Part shown: piece after piece, positions 17,301 through 24,771 of the stretch
Layout: each line of letters starts with the position of its first letter
Numbering within the stretch: the stretch's first letter is position 1
Origin: Akkermansia sp.
GTDB taxonomy: Bacteria > Verrucomicrobiota > Verrucomicrobiia > Verrucomicrobiales > Akkermansiaceae
Length of the DNA: 45,615 nucleotides
Direction: 5' to 3'
NCBI GenBank assembly: GCA_030531305.1
Contig: JAUNNT010000007.1
Location: forward strand, 1-45,615
Notes under the pieces: generated by a model
The model's input: only the letters and a program-made list of their open reading frames with translations
Told to the model about the DNA's origin: nothing
Databases searched by the model: none
Program-made: the position numbers and the translations under genes

Positions 17301-20116
17301 GTTTTGAGTGTCTGGGGTGCCTTGTCCGGCATGAGTGCGGCGCAAGCCGTTTCTCCCTCTGCGGCAATCTCCATCATGGTGGGGATGTAGGGGGCTGTCT
17401 TTTTCAGTTCATCTTCGGTGATGCCGAGCTCCTGCCTCAGGTTTTCCGTGGCCTTGTCCTTCTCGCCGGCAAGCTCTGCATACTGCCGCAGCAGCGCGGC
17501 TAGGTCATCCTCCCAGCCGAGAGAGTAGTCGGTGGTGAAGATGCTCTTGGCGCACGCTCCCGCCTTGTCTTGCAATATGCCGTAATGCCTGGCCAATTCA
17601 TGGGTCTGCTGCAACATGGCCGCCTTGCGCTCTGCGGTACAGGTCAAGGGGTTGTCTTCCATGGGCTTGAACACGGGCAGGTGGCCGTGGGCTGCTATGT
17701 TGCTGATGTCGTGGTACAGGCTGGTGCCGTCCGGGTACGGTCTGTGGACTTCCCACGGAAGGAGGTTGAGTTGGTAACGCAGGGTGGCCATGGAGAATGT
17801 CTCCTGGTCCCAAGAATCTTCCGGCAGGGAAACGCTCACGCTTTCCACGGCTGCGCGGAACTGGTTCATCACCTCCTTCATGAGGCACTTGTTGGAGTGG
17901 AGCTCCAGGCAGAAATCCCCCAGCCCTATTTTGTTCAGGCGCTTGCGCACCACTTCCAGCGCCACGGCCTTTTCCGCCACGAACAGCACCGTCTTGCCAT
18001 GCCCCAGGCAGTGGGCAATCATGTTGGCAATCGTTTGGCTCTTGCCCGTGCCCGGTGGCCCCACCAGTACGAAATTTTTCCCGCGTGCCGCTGCCAGTAC
18101 TGCCGCCAGCTGCGATGAATCACAGGGCAGGGGCGTGAACACCTTCGTGGCATCTACCTCGTTGTCCAGCGAATACGGGTCGGGGAAGCCTTCCTGCTCG
18201 GGGAAGCGCCCGCGGTTCTCCGTGGCCAAATGGCCGACAATGGGATGCTTGAGCAGTGCCTCCCTGCGGTCGCTCATGTCTTTCCACATCAGGTATTTGG
18301 CGAACGAATAGGATCCGATGGAGCATGTCTCCACCACTTCCCACCCTTGCATACGGCTCACCGCCTTGCGTACGATGTCGAAGATGCGCGCCACGTCCAG
18401 CCCGGAATCGTCCGTGGGCAAGTCTCCCGCTAGCTCCGGCAGTTTGATGCCGAATTCCTTGTCCAGCAGTTCCAGCAGCGTGTGGTTGATGAGCGCGGTC
18501 TCATCCATCCCGCGCAGCGTGTAGTCCGCGCGGGCGCTGGTGCGGCTGATGCGCACGGGCATGAGAAGGATGGGCGCCAGCATCGAATGGTTGCTGCGGT
18601 CCCCCTGCTGCACCCAGCGCAGGAACCCGCATGCGATGTACAGCGTGTTGGCACCGCTTTCCTCCATTTCTCGGCGAGATGCTCCTTCCAGTCGTTGCAG
18701 GGAGCGGACCAGCGCGGTGCGGGGCATGCTGGAAAGCAGCTCCCTCTTGGGGAACATGGCATAGGCGGCTTCCGACAAGATGCGGCGCGTGTCGTCATTG
18801 TCCGCCTGTTGGACGCGGGTATATGCGCGCCAAGCCGTTTCCGGCAGCGCTTTGATTTTGAATGCGGCACCGGCGGCCAGACCGTCTTCCAATGCCGGGA
18901 CATCCGGGATGACGAGCTGGATGTTTCCCCTTTCATTCAGGCAGGTGTTGAGCAGATTGTTCCGCAGGGAGAGGTCCAGCAGCTTGTGCTGCCACCTCTC
19001 GATACGTCCGGAGGGTTGGGAGGAGAGGATTTCATCCGTCAATTGGATGCCTTTCTTCTCCAGCCCGCTGAGGTTGGGTTCCGTGCATTCTCCCAGTATG
19101 GGCTTGATGCCTTCCGTGTGCCAAATTTGCTCAAGGTCCAGGCAAACGAAATAATCTCCCGTGCTGACGGAGCGGATGCTGTGGGTAGCCGCTTCAACCG
19201 CCGTCTTGAAGTTGAAAGCTTCCTCGTGAACGTTGAGGGCTGTCGTTTCAATGGGAAGAATTTCCCCTTGCTCAACCAGGTTGCGAATGGTGGCAATCGG
19301 GGTGTATGTGAGGGAGGGAAGCGCGGTGTTGCTCATCATGATTCCCACAAATGCATGGCCGTGTGTCAGGAATACTAGGGGATTGAGCCTCAGCCGTGCG
19401 GCACATGCGGCAAACAACAGGGTAGAATCCAAGCATAGGGATTTGCCTTCCTCCTTGATGATGGAAGGAGTGCGCACCCGCTGGCCCACCGTGAAATCGA
19501 GGATTCCCCGCTCTTCCGGGATGTTGTATTCTATACCGTATTCAAGCAGCAAATCCCATAGGCTATTCAATACGGCGCATATGCCTTCCTTGTCGCAATC
19601 ATAGCCGGGCCACACCAGTTCATCCGCCGGATGCTCAATTTTGAGAGAGAGCCGCAAATCCTCCATGATGGCGTTCACCACAGGGTCGTACGGCAGCGTG
19701 AGCGCGGCAAGTGTTTCCGGAAATTCGTGGCCGCCAGCCCAGGCGTTGAAGGCCAGCCATTGGAAATCGTCTTCCTTTTGGGCAAGGAGATTCCCCTCAT
19801 CGTCCTCCAGTTCCACTACCACATGCCCTGGTACTTCGTCTCGTAGCTTGATAAGCTTGTCGTAGTCGTATTTCGGGCATTCCCCGGTCAGGATAAAAGG
19901 CTCGCCCGCCTTGATCTCTCCCAGCGTGTAATGCTGCGGCGCGGCGAAATCCGGCGAGAACTTGATGTTCAAACGCATCCCCTGCAAGTCGGTGTCGCTG
20001 TTGATGGTGATGTTCCATACCACAGACCGCCCGTTTTCCAAATAGATAATGGACGAGTACTTGTTGATGATGAGGTCTATCCTAACGTTTGGGACTCCTT
20101 GGGTGTCGGCGTTCAT
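14372..20116 (-). CDS. DUF4011-SF1 helicase-nuclease protein (1914 aa), hhe-like anti-phage candidate
   Basis: One very large protein. Order of parts: an N-terminal region with a transglutaminase-like stretch (SLCLDSTLLFAACAARL then THGHAFVGI, about 225-262); DUF4011 with SLRNNLLNTCLNERG; an SF1 helicase with Walker A VGPPGTGKSQTIANM (about 684-698), a coiled-coil-rich insertion, Walker B FDEASQIP (about 1300), and C-terminal motifs VQGDERGVI and LNVAVTRARC; a Vsr/DUF559-type nuclease-like domain (YRVDIAV ... CGITIDGPEYAASHTARDRD, about 1620-1660); and a C-terminal DUF3320-like domain. As I recall, DUF4011-helicase-Vsr proteins were proposed as a stand-alone defence system (hhe). A perfect TTGACA-N16-TATAAT promoter precedes it. 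Codon use is slightly less GC-rich than its neighbours. Confidence 0.85.
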   Translation of the reverse strand: MNADTQGVPNVRIDLIINKYSSIIYLENGRSVVWNITINSDTDLQGMRLNIKFSPDFAAPQHYTLGEIKAGEPFILTGECPKYDYDKLIKLRDEVPGHVVVELEDDEGNLLAQKEDDFQWLAFNAWAGGHEFPETLAALTLPYDPVVNAIMEDLRLSLKIEHPADELVWPGYDCDKEGICAVLNSLWDLLLEYGIEYNIPEERGILDFTVGQRVRTPSIIKEEGKSLCLDSTLLFAACAARLRLNPLVFLTHGHAFVGIMMSNTALPSLTYTPIATIRNLVEQGEILPIETTALNVHEEAFNFKTAVEAATHSIRSVSTGDYFVCLDLEQIWHTEGIKPILGECTEPNLSGLEKKGIQLTDEILSSQPSGRIERWQHKLLDLSLRNNLLNTCLNERGNIQLVIPDVPALEDGLAAGAAFKIKALPETAWRAYTRVQQADNDDTRRILSEAAYAMFPKRELLSSMPRTALVRSLQRLEGASRREMEESGANTLYIACGFLRWVQQGDRSNHSMLAPILLMPVRISRTSARADYTLRGMDETALINHTLLELLDKEFGIKLPELAGDLPTDDSGLDVARIFDIVRKAVSRMQGWEVVETCSIGSYSFAKYLMWKDMSDRREALLKHPIVGHLATENRGRFPEQEGFPDPYSLDNEVDATKVFTPLPCDSSQLAAVLAAARGKNFVLVGPPGTGKSQTIANMIAHCLGHGKTVLFVAEKAVALEVVRKRLNKIGLGDFCLELHSNKCLMKEVMNQFRAAVESVSVSLPEDSWDQETFSMATLRYQLNLLPWEVHRPYPDGTSLYHDISNIAAHGHLPVFKPMEDNPLTCTAERKAAMLQQTHELARHYGILQDKAGACAKSIFTTDYSLGWEDDLAALLRQYAELAGEKDKATENLRQELGITEDELKKTAPYIPTMMEIAAEGETACAALMPDKAPQTLKTLGQIAEKAAKYRELQGALSLPYPEKALDDAELGDWFKECRQTMLKAAPLRWLSMKKVARYLQMLASSTKQPDCLKDLQALIEMRDLRKEISALNTPALPDALFRGVETGDKELQRARILADKLQQLHDNAPSLAEKLLGEGTARLADEQSRNQETEEKVAALEKKLADALGAESTGFIPHGPGEARGWAESMLNCKDTWQEIVLWNKQLQAARENGYGELAENLRSGAVSPQDLEAAAEVNFSRARLRAAVDSVETLREFSPLLHEERIRDFVQWDERLRKITGNHIRHLLTRKAGTIARFGQETAILQRELSKQKNFLSLRKILSSTPNITPLLKPCFLMSPLSVSQYLTADTKQFDVVIFDEASQIPVWDAVGVIARGKSAIITGDPHQMPPTSFFGRSQSDDGDDTIAEQDMESILDECLACGIPQMDLTWHYRSKSEALIRFSNENYYENKMTTFPAPRTHDKAVQYHYCNGVYESGASKRVNPIEARAVVDHILETLRAPGFRYTEATSMGVVTFNCTQQALINELLEEERIKDPSLEPYFSGDDEHEYVFVKNLENVQGDERGVIYFSTTYGKDAKGKMPAMFGPLNLAGGEKRLNVAVTRARCAMHVFTSMKPEEINISKTRARGAADLKAFLEYARSGSMSSAEESRLRRDRLAAAVARELQEKGWKCATGIGTTNYRVDIAVTDPNDEERMLCGITIDGPEYAASHTARDRDVVRNGTMRMHGWRMLNIWAVDWWRHPQACLDRLVKKLEEYKAAGPVEECELPTLLESGEAAPALEESQPEKEQEKPEEVTGKEYVAYERILPIPTFEMSDTSLMDEVFNIIDKESPVCLKYLLRRFGIAHNKREANRMNLILSHLMSAKRIGKITDISIGDAPPNVFYCPANEEDTVTITLRQKGPRDWDEISVKEIAGASQFMQGHLKCIVGSDAHIKGVASFFGCKRLTKSTKDFLAQIVLRQAEHGDVKLN

Positions 20117-20139
20117 GGTTGGGTGGTCGTTACCCGCCC

Positions 20140-20167
20140 ATTATACATGAAGCCGTCACCCTGTCAA
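20140..20167 (-). promoter_or_regulatory. Consensus promoter of the DUF4011 helicase
   Basis: On the minus strand TTGACA (complement of 20162-20167), 16 bases, TATAAT (complement of 20140-20145): a full consensus match. The leader to ATG 20116 would be about 17 bases. Such a strong promoter is unusual for a defence gene. Confidence 0.8.
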
Positions 20168-20224
20168 GCAGGGGGCACCGCGGCGGAAATGCGATGGGAT
20201 TGCGCGTCGTGCTGTTCTGGCTGC

Positions 20225-20252
20225 TTGACAGGCGGCTGTGTGCATGTAAAAT
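20225..20252 (+). promoter_or_regulatory. Promoter of the ion channel gene
   Basis: TTGACA (20225-20230), 16 bases, TAAAAT (20247-20252). A ribosome site GGGGAG lies just before ATG 20265. It diverges from the helicase promoter. Confidence 0.75.
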
Positions 20253-20264
20253 TAGGGGAGATAT

Positions 20265-21053
20265 ATGGTAGAGAAACTACAGCGGTTGACGCACAGTCTT
20301 TGGTTCGACATTCTGGTTGCGGCGGTGATTCTGGTGATGGCCGTGAACCTGGGCGTGGGGCTGAGCTGCCCGGAGCATGCCGGCATCGTGGATATGATAG
20401 ACCTGGCATGCTCGATTTTCTTCTGTGTGGAGCTGCTGGTGCGCATTTTGGCATACGGGCGCAAGTGGTACCGCTTCTTCACCAAGGGGTGGAACCTGTT
20501 CGACTTCGTGCTCATCACGGTGACAATGCTGCCGTTCTTCAGCAGCGGGTTGTTGGTGCTGCGCCTGTTCCGCGTGATGAAGCTCGGGCGTCTCTTCTCC
20601 GCCACGCCGCAGCTGCGCATTCTGGTGACGGCGCTGTTCCGCAGCCTGCAACCCGCCGCCGGAGTGTGTTTGCTGCTCCTTATCGTTATCTACATCTATG
20701 CGGTGATTGGTACGGAAGCCTTTGCCGGCAACGACCCGCAGCGTTTCGGTTCGCTTGGCGTCAGTCTCGCGTCCATGTTCAGTTTCATCACCATTGACGA
20801 CTGGTACGATGCCTTTCTGACCGCCTACTACGGCAGCGATGTCATTCAATCCCGCGTGGGCAACGGCGTGCTGGCCGTACCCAGCGCGCCGGAAGCGTTC
20901 GGCTGGCAGGCCGCGCTGTTCTTCTTCTCCTACATGATGATGGTCACGTTCATCATCATGAACCTCTTTGTGGGCGTGGTGATTTCCAGTCTCCAGTCCG
21001 CCCACGAATACCTCAAGGAATGCCACTGCAAGAAAAACGAAGACGGCGAGTGA
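20265..21053 (+). CDS. Voltage-gated cation channel subunit (BacNav/CavAb-like)
   Basis: 262 residues with the single-repeat six-helix plan; four copies would form the channel in the inner membrane. S1 is about residues 13-33, S2 ACSIFFCVELLVRILAYG, S3 FDFVLITVTMLPFF, and S4 LVLRLFRVMKLGRL with four basic residues at every third position, the voltage-sensor pattern. S5 is LLLLIVIYIYAVIG, and the pore helix ends in the filter TIDDWYD. S6 is YMMMVTFIIMNLFVGVVISSL, with the conserved Asn. A pore-loop insertion of about 25 residues separates filter and S6. The filter matches the Asp-rich form that makes engineered CavAb calcium-selective, so Ca2+ selectivity is inferred. It has its own promoter; no obvious operon partner. 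Confidence 0.88.
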   Translation: MVEKLQRLTHSLWFDILVAAVILVMAVNLGVGLSCPEHAGIVDMIDLACSIFFCVELLVRILAYGRKWYRFFTKGWNLFDFVLITVTMLPFFSSGLLVLRLFRVMKLGRLFSATPQLRILVTALFRSLQPAAGVCLLLLIVIYIYAVIGTEAFAGNDPQRFGSLGVSLASMFSFITIDDWYDAFLTAYYGSDVIQSRVGNGVLAVPSAPEAFGWQAALFFFSYMMMVTFIIMNLFVGVVISSLQSAHEYLKECHCKKNEDGE

Positions 21054-21131
21054 CCCGCGGGCGGTATTGTTATACGCCCCCGCTTATCGGGTGGAGGCTG
21101 CGTTGGCGAAGAGGTCAACCCCAATCAACCA

Positions 21132-21249
21132 CCATTTGTAAAAAAAATGCCATTTCTTTTACAAATGGGCGCCGACGTGTAAAGAAAATCGGATTTTTTT
21201 TACATGACAGGCTGCTCATGTTAAGAAAATGGCGTTTTTTTAACATGAG
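21132..21249. repeat. Three tandem hairpins with a common AT core
   Basis: H1 21132-21168 (CCATTTGTAAAA arm, 12 bp plus 4 bp after one mismatch), H2 21178-21204 (TGTAAA arm, core AAAATCGGATTTT), H3 21215-21249 (CTCATGTTAA arm, 10 bp plus 4). Each has a unique outer stem, a run of A paired with a run of T, one non-Watson-Crick pair just inside the stem, and a GC-containing centre. The 329-base gap 21054-21382 holds nothing else except the ClC promoter. Confidence 0.8.
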
Positions 21250-21342
21250 GATGGGGTTGTGGCAGTTGAAAACGGAACTTGTGGTGAAAATGCAAGGGCG
21301 CGACCAAGAAAGGCTGCAGGTTCCATCCATGAACATTGGGGA

Positions 21343-21370
21343 TTGCAGTGGGGCGGGGGCATGGTACAAT
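21343..21370 (+). promoter_or_regulatory. Candidate promoter of the ClC gene
   Basis: TTGCAG (21343-21348), 16 bases, TACAAT (21365-21370), 12 bases before ATG 21383. The -10 box is good; the -35 box is weak. Confidence 0.5.
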
Positions 21371-21382
21371 AACGGGGTAACC

Positions 21383-23110
21383 ATGAACCGCTCTGCGTAC
21401 CAGCGCCGGATGATTCTGCTGCGGGTGATGCGCGCGCTGCGCATCGGGCAGCGGCAGGCGGTGCTGGTGCAGGCGCTTCTGCTGGGATTGGCGGGGGCGG
21501 TGGCCGCGCTGGCGTTCGATGCGGCCATCGACGCGGTGCAGTGGGTGTATACGGGGTTTGCGGGCACGCGGGTGGACTGCTTCATGCAGCTGCCGGGCTG
21601 GGCGCGGGTGCTGCTGCCCGCCGCGGGCGCCATCCCCGCCGCGCTGGTGCTGCTGTTTGCCATGCGGGTGGATAAACGCCCCATGCCGGAATACATGGAA
21701 TCCTTTTCCCTGGGGGACGGGCGCCTGCCGCGCCGCCAGGGCTTCCTGCGCAGCCTCTCCGCCGTGCTCTCCATGGGCAGCGGTGCGTGCATCGGCAAGG
21801 TGGGTGCCATCATCCAGGCCTCCGCCGTGGCGGCCTCCGCCGCGGGGCGCGCGCTGCACGTGTCGCCCTCCCGCCTGCGCCTGCTGGTGGGCTGCGGTGC
21901 GGCGGCGGGCATGACCGCGGCCATCCACACGCCGCTGAGCGCCTGCCTGTTCGTGTGCGAGGTGCTGGTGGGCACCTTCAGCATCGGCTACATGGCGCCG
22001 CTGCTGGCGGCCACGTGCGCATCGTACGCGCTGCTGTGGCTGCTGGGCCGCACGGATGCCATTTTCGCGGCGGACGCGGCGCAGGTGGTGTTCGGCTCCC
22101 TGCCGCAGGTGCTGCTCTGCGCGGTGCTGGCGGTGGCCGCCGCCCTCTGCGGGCGCGGATGGGTGTGGTTCGCCAAATGGATGCGCCGCCGGCTGGACGG
22201 CCGCCCCGCGTGGCTGCCCGTGCGCATGGCCGCGGCGGGCCTGCTGGTGGGCCTGGTGGCGTATGAAGACCCCTTCATCGTGGGCAATGGGCAGGAGGCC
22301 ATCGCGGCCCTGCTGGCGGGCTGCCTGTCCACCCCGCATGCGGCGGCGCTGCTGTGCTGCAAGGTTCTGCTGGTGGCGGTGGTGTTCGGCGTGGGCACCA
22401 TGGGCGGCATGCTCATGCCCACGCTGATGATCGGCTGCTTCATCGGCGCCCTGTTCGGCGCGGGCGCGGAATCCCTGGGGCTTGGCGGCGGCGCGCTGCC
22501 GTACGCCCTGGTGGGCATGGCCGCCTTCTTCGGCGTGGCCGCGCGCGCCCCCATCACCGCACTCCTTCTGGTGATTGAATTCACCATGAACGCCTCGCTC
22601 ATCTTCCCGCTCATGCTAGCCGTGGCCGTGGCATACGGCGTGGCGCGCCTCCTGCCCGCCGGCTCCCTCTACGACCGCGCGCCCGACTCCACCGCGTTCG
22701 ACGGCCCGCCCTCCGCCCTCCGCGTGGAGGACGTCATGCGCCGCAGCCCCCTGCAGGTGCACACCTCCGCCCCGCTGGACCGCGTGCTCCACCAGATGCT
22801 CCGCCACCCCGACGAGAACGTGCCCGTGGTGGGGGCCGACGGCCGCTACGCCGGGCTGATCCTGGCATCGGAACTCCCCGACACCCCGGACGGTTCCGCC
22901 CCCGCCGCATCCGACCTCATGCACGCGGACGCGCCCGTCCTCTCACCCTCTGACGGCTTGCCAGAGGCCCTGCGCGCCTTCCAATCCACCCCGCTCAACT
23001 CCCTCCCCGTGGTGAACCCCGCCACCGGCGCCCTCTGCGGCATCGTCTCCCGCACGGAGCTCTACCGCACCGGAATCCTCCTCCTCCGCAAGGCCGTGGC
23101 CCGCGATTGA
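21383..23110 (+). CDS. ClC-family chloride channel/transporter with CBS domains
   Basis: 575 residues. The ClC core spans about residues 1-430: GSGACIGKVGAIIQ is the region normally reading GSGxxxGREGP, CGAAAGMTAAIHTPLSACLFVCE follows, then GVGTMGGMLMPTLMIGCFIGALFG and GVAARAPITALLLVIEF. Two CBS domains fill about 450-575 (VEDVMRRSPLQVHT, ADAPVLSPSDGLPEAL). The gating glutamate of GREGP is Val here and the following Pro is Ala, a pattern known from ClC-K channels; this argues for passive channel behaviour rather than Cl-/H+ exchange. I chose ATG 21383 because it follows a TACAAT box, while the upstream open frame crosses the three hairpins. Monocistronic; converges on the sulfatase. Confidence 0.9.
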   Translation: MNRSAYQRRMILLRVMRALRIGQRQAVLVQALLLGLAGAVAALAFDAAIDAVQWVYTGFAGTRVDCFMQLPGWARVLLPAAGAIPAALVLLFAMRVDKRPMPEYMESFSLGDGRLPRRQGFLRSLSAVLSMGSGACIGKVGAIIQASAVAASAAGRALHVSPSRLRLLVGCGAAAGMTAAIHTPLSACLFVCEVLVGTFSIGYMAPLLAATCASYALLWLLGRTDAIFAADAAQVVFGSLPQVLLCAVLAVAAALCGRGWVWFAKWMRRRLDGRPAWLPVRMAAAGLLVGLVAYEDPFIVGNGQEAIAALLAGCLSTPHAAALLCCKVLLVAVVFGVGTMGGMLMPTLMIGCFIGALFGAGAESLGLGGGALPYALVGMAAFFGVAARAPITALLLVIEFTMNASLIFPLMLAVAVAYGVARLLPAGSLYDRAPDSTAFDGPPSALRVEDVMRRSPLQVHTSAPLDRVLHQMLRHPDENVPVVGADGRYAGLILASELPDTPDGSAPAASDLMHADAPVLSPSDGLPEALRAFQSTPLNSLPVVNPATGALCGIVSRTELYRTGILLLRKAVARD

Positions 23111-23116
23111 CACTCC

Positions 23117-23164
23117 CGCACGCAGGGCGTGCGCGAATTTTTCAAATCGTCAATTGTAAATCGC
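23117..23164. repeat. Composite intergenic repeat between convergent ClC and sulfatase genes
   Basis: Perfect 7-bp GC hairpin CGCACGC / GCGTGCG with loop AGG (23117-23133), then GAATTTTTC and heptamers AAATCGT, CAATTGT, AAATCGC (23144-23164). Possibly a bidirectional terminator. Confidence 0.75.
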
Positions 23165-23174
23165 AAAGTGGACA

Positions 23175-24644
23175 TTACCCGCGGTGGAGGCTTTCCTGCA
23201 GGCGTGCGTGCATGGCTTGCACGCGGTCGGGGTGTTGGGGTGCCACGTCGTGCTTTTCTTGGATGTCGTTGGCGAGGTCGTAGAGGCGGTCGGGCTGGTT
23301 GTTGCGGCCCATGACGAGCTTCCAGCTGCCCTGGCGGAGGGCGAGGGTGCCGCCGCCGCTCTCCACAATCTCGCCGCGCCCGGCGGCATCCTGCCCCAGC
23401 AGGGCGGCGGGGTGGGATTCGCTGTCCGGCAGGGCATCCGTGGGAACGTCCACGCCCGCGATGGCGGCGAGGGTGCGCGAGAGGTCCACCTGGCTCATGA
23501 GCGCGGCGCTCTGCTTGCCGGCGGGCACGTGGCCGGGCCAGCAGACGATGAAGGGCATGCGGGTGCCGCCCTCCAGAATGCCGTACTTGCCGCCGCTGTA
23601 GGGGGCGGCGGGGTTGTGGCCCTTGCAGTCCACGTCCGCGTTGTCCAAATAGCCGTCGGAGATGACGGGGCCGTTGTCGCTGGTGAAGATGAAGAGGCAG
23701 TCGTCATACCCGCTTTCCGTGAGGGCGGCGCGGATGCGGCCGAGGCAGTCGTCCATCTGCAGGGTTACATCCCCGCGGATGCCCAGCCCGCTCTTGCCGC
23801 AGAAGCGCTTGTGCGGGTCGCGCGGCACGTGGATGTCGTTGGTGCAGAAGTAGAGGAAGATGGGTTTGCCCGCGCTCTCCTTGATGAAGCGCACGGCGTC
23901 GTCGGTGATGGTGTCGGCCAGGTCCTGGTCCTTCCAGAGGGCGGCAGTGCCGCCGCTCATGTGGCCGATGCGCGAGATGCCGTCGATGATGGTCTTGTCA
24001 TGCTGGTGGTCGGCGGGGCGGCCCCACTTCTTGAGCAGCTCCGGGTGCTCCTCGCCCGTGACCTCGCCGGGGAAGGGCTTGCGGTAGTCGATGCGGATGG
24101 GGTCCGCGGGGTCCAGGTTCACCACGCTGCCGTTGCGCAGGTAGACGCATGGCACGCGGTCCGCGGTGGCGGCCATGATGAAGGAGTAGTCGAACCCGAC
24201 CTCCGCGGGGCCGGGTGTGATGTGGGAGTTCCAGTCGGTGGGCTGGTTGCCGCGGCCGAGGCCGAGGTGCCACTTGCCGATGGCGGCGGTGCGGTAGCCT
24301 GCCTTCTGCATGAGGGCGGGCAGGCCCGGGCGCTCGTCCTTGGTGGGCAGGGCCAGCTTGGCGTCGCCGTCCAAGATGGTGGTGTTGTTGCGCCAGGCGT
24401 ACTGCCCGGTGAGCAGCGAGCAGCGCGAGGGCGTGCACACCGAGTGCGTGCTGTGCGCATCCGTGAACGTGAGCCCCTGGTCCGCCAGGCGCTCCAGGTT
24501 GGGGCACGGCGCCTTCTCGCAGCCGTACGCCGAGGTGTCGTGGTAGCCCAGGTCGTCCGTCAGGAAGATGACGATGGCCTGGGGCTTCTCCGCCGCCAGC
24601 AGGGGCAGCGCCGCCAGCAGCGTGGGCAGGAGCGCGCGTTTCAT
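23175..24644 (-). CDS. Exported type I sulfatase
   Basis: 489 residues beginning with a signal peptide (KRALLPTLLAALPLLAA). The formylglycine motif CTPSRCSLLTG starts at about Cys70, so the enzyme needs an anaerobic or FGE-type maturase. Metal and substrate residues are visible in FLTDDLGYHD, GKWHLG, NDIHVP and FTSDNGP. It would hydrolyse sulfate esters of glycans outside the cytoplasm; in a gut Verrucomicrobiota, mucin sulfate is the obvious candidate, but the substrate cannot be read from sequence alone. Start ATG 24644 is 4 bases after the stop of the 40-residue MetS-like gene, so it is the last gene of an NSS transporter-MetS-sulfatase operon, an odd combination. Confidence 0.92.
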   Translation of the reverse strand: MKRALLPTLLAALPLLAAEKPQAIVIFLTDDLGYHDTSAYGCEKAPCPNLERLADQGLTFTDAHSTHSVCTPSRCSLLTGQYAWRNNTTILDGDAKLALPTKDERPGLPALMQKAGYRTAAIGKWHLGLGRGNQPTDWNSHITPGPAEVGFDYSFIMAATADRVPCVYLRNGSVVNLDPADPIRIDYRKPFPGEVTGEEHPELLKKWGRPADHQHDKTIIDGISRIGHMSGGTAALWKDQDLADTITDDAVRFIKESAGKPIFLYFCTNDIHVPRDPHKRFCGKSGLGIRGDVTLQMDDCLGRIRAALTESGYDDCLFIFTSDNGPVISDGYLDNADVDCKGHNPAAPYSGGKYGILEGGTRMPFIVCWPGHVPAGKQSAALMSQVDLSRTLAAIAGVDVPTDALPDSESHPAALLGQDAAGRGEIVESGGGTLALRQGSWKLVMGRNNQPDRLYDLANDIQEKHDVAPQHPDRVQAMHARLQESLHRG

Positions 24645-24648
24645 GGCG

Positions 24649-24771
24649 TCAGCGGTTCTGCTGGCTGTTCTGCTTCTTGTCTGCGCGCACCAGCAGGGTG
24701 CTGCACCAGATGAACAGCGTCCACACGGCGGCCACGGAGACAGACATGGTGATGATGCCGGTAAGTGTCAT
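24649..24771 (-). CDS. MetS-like small transporter subunit (40 aa)
   Basis: A 40-residue frame with a single membrane helix: MTLTGIITMSVSVAAVW, TLFIWCSTLLV, then a basic tail RADKKQNSQQNR. Its ATG overlaps the TGA of the NSS transporter by four bases (ATGA), and its stop lies 4 bases before the sulfatase start. This matches the MetS family of small subunits that accompany NSS-type methionine/alanine importers (MetPS in Corynebacterium). Size, topology and coupling support it strongly; the sequence match was judged by eye. Easily missed by gene callers because of its length. Confidence 0.75.
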   Translation of the reverse strand: MTLTGIITMSVSVAAVWTLFIWCSTLLVRADKKQNSQQNR

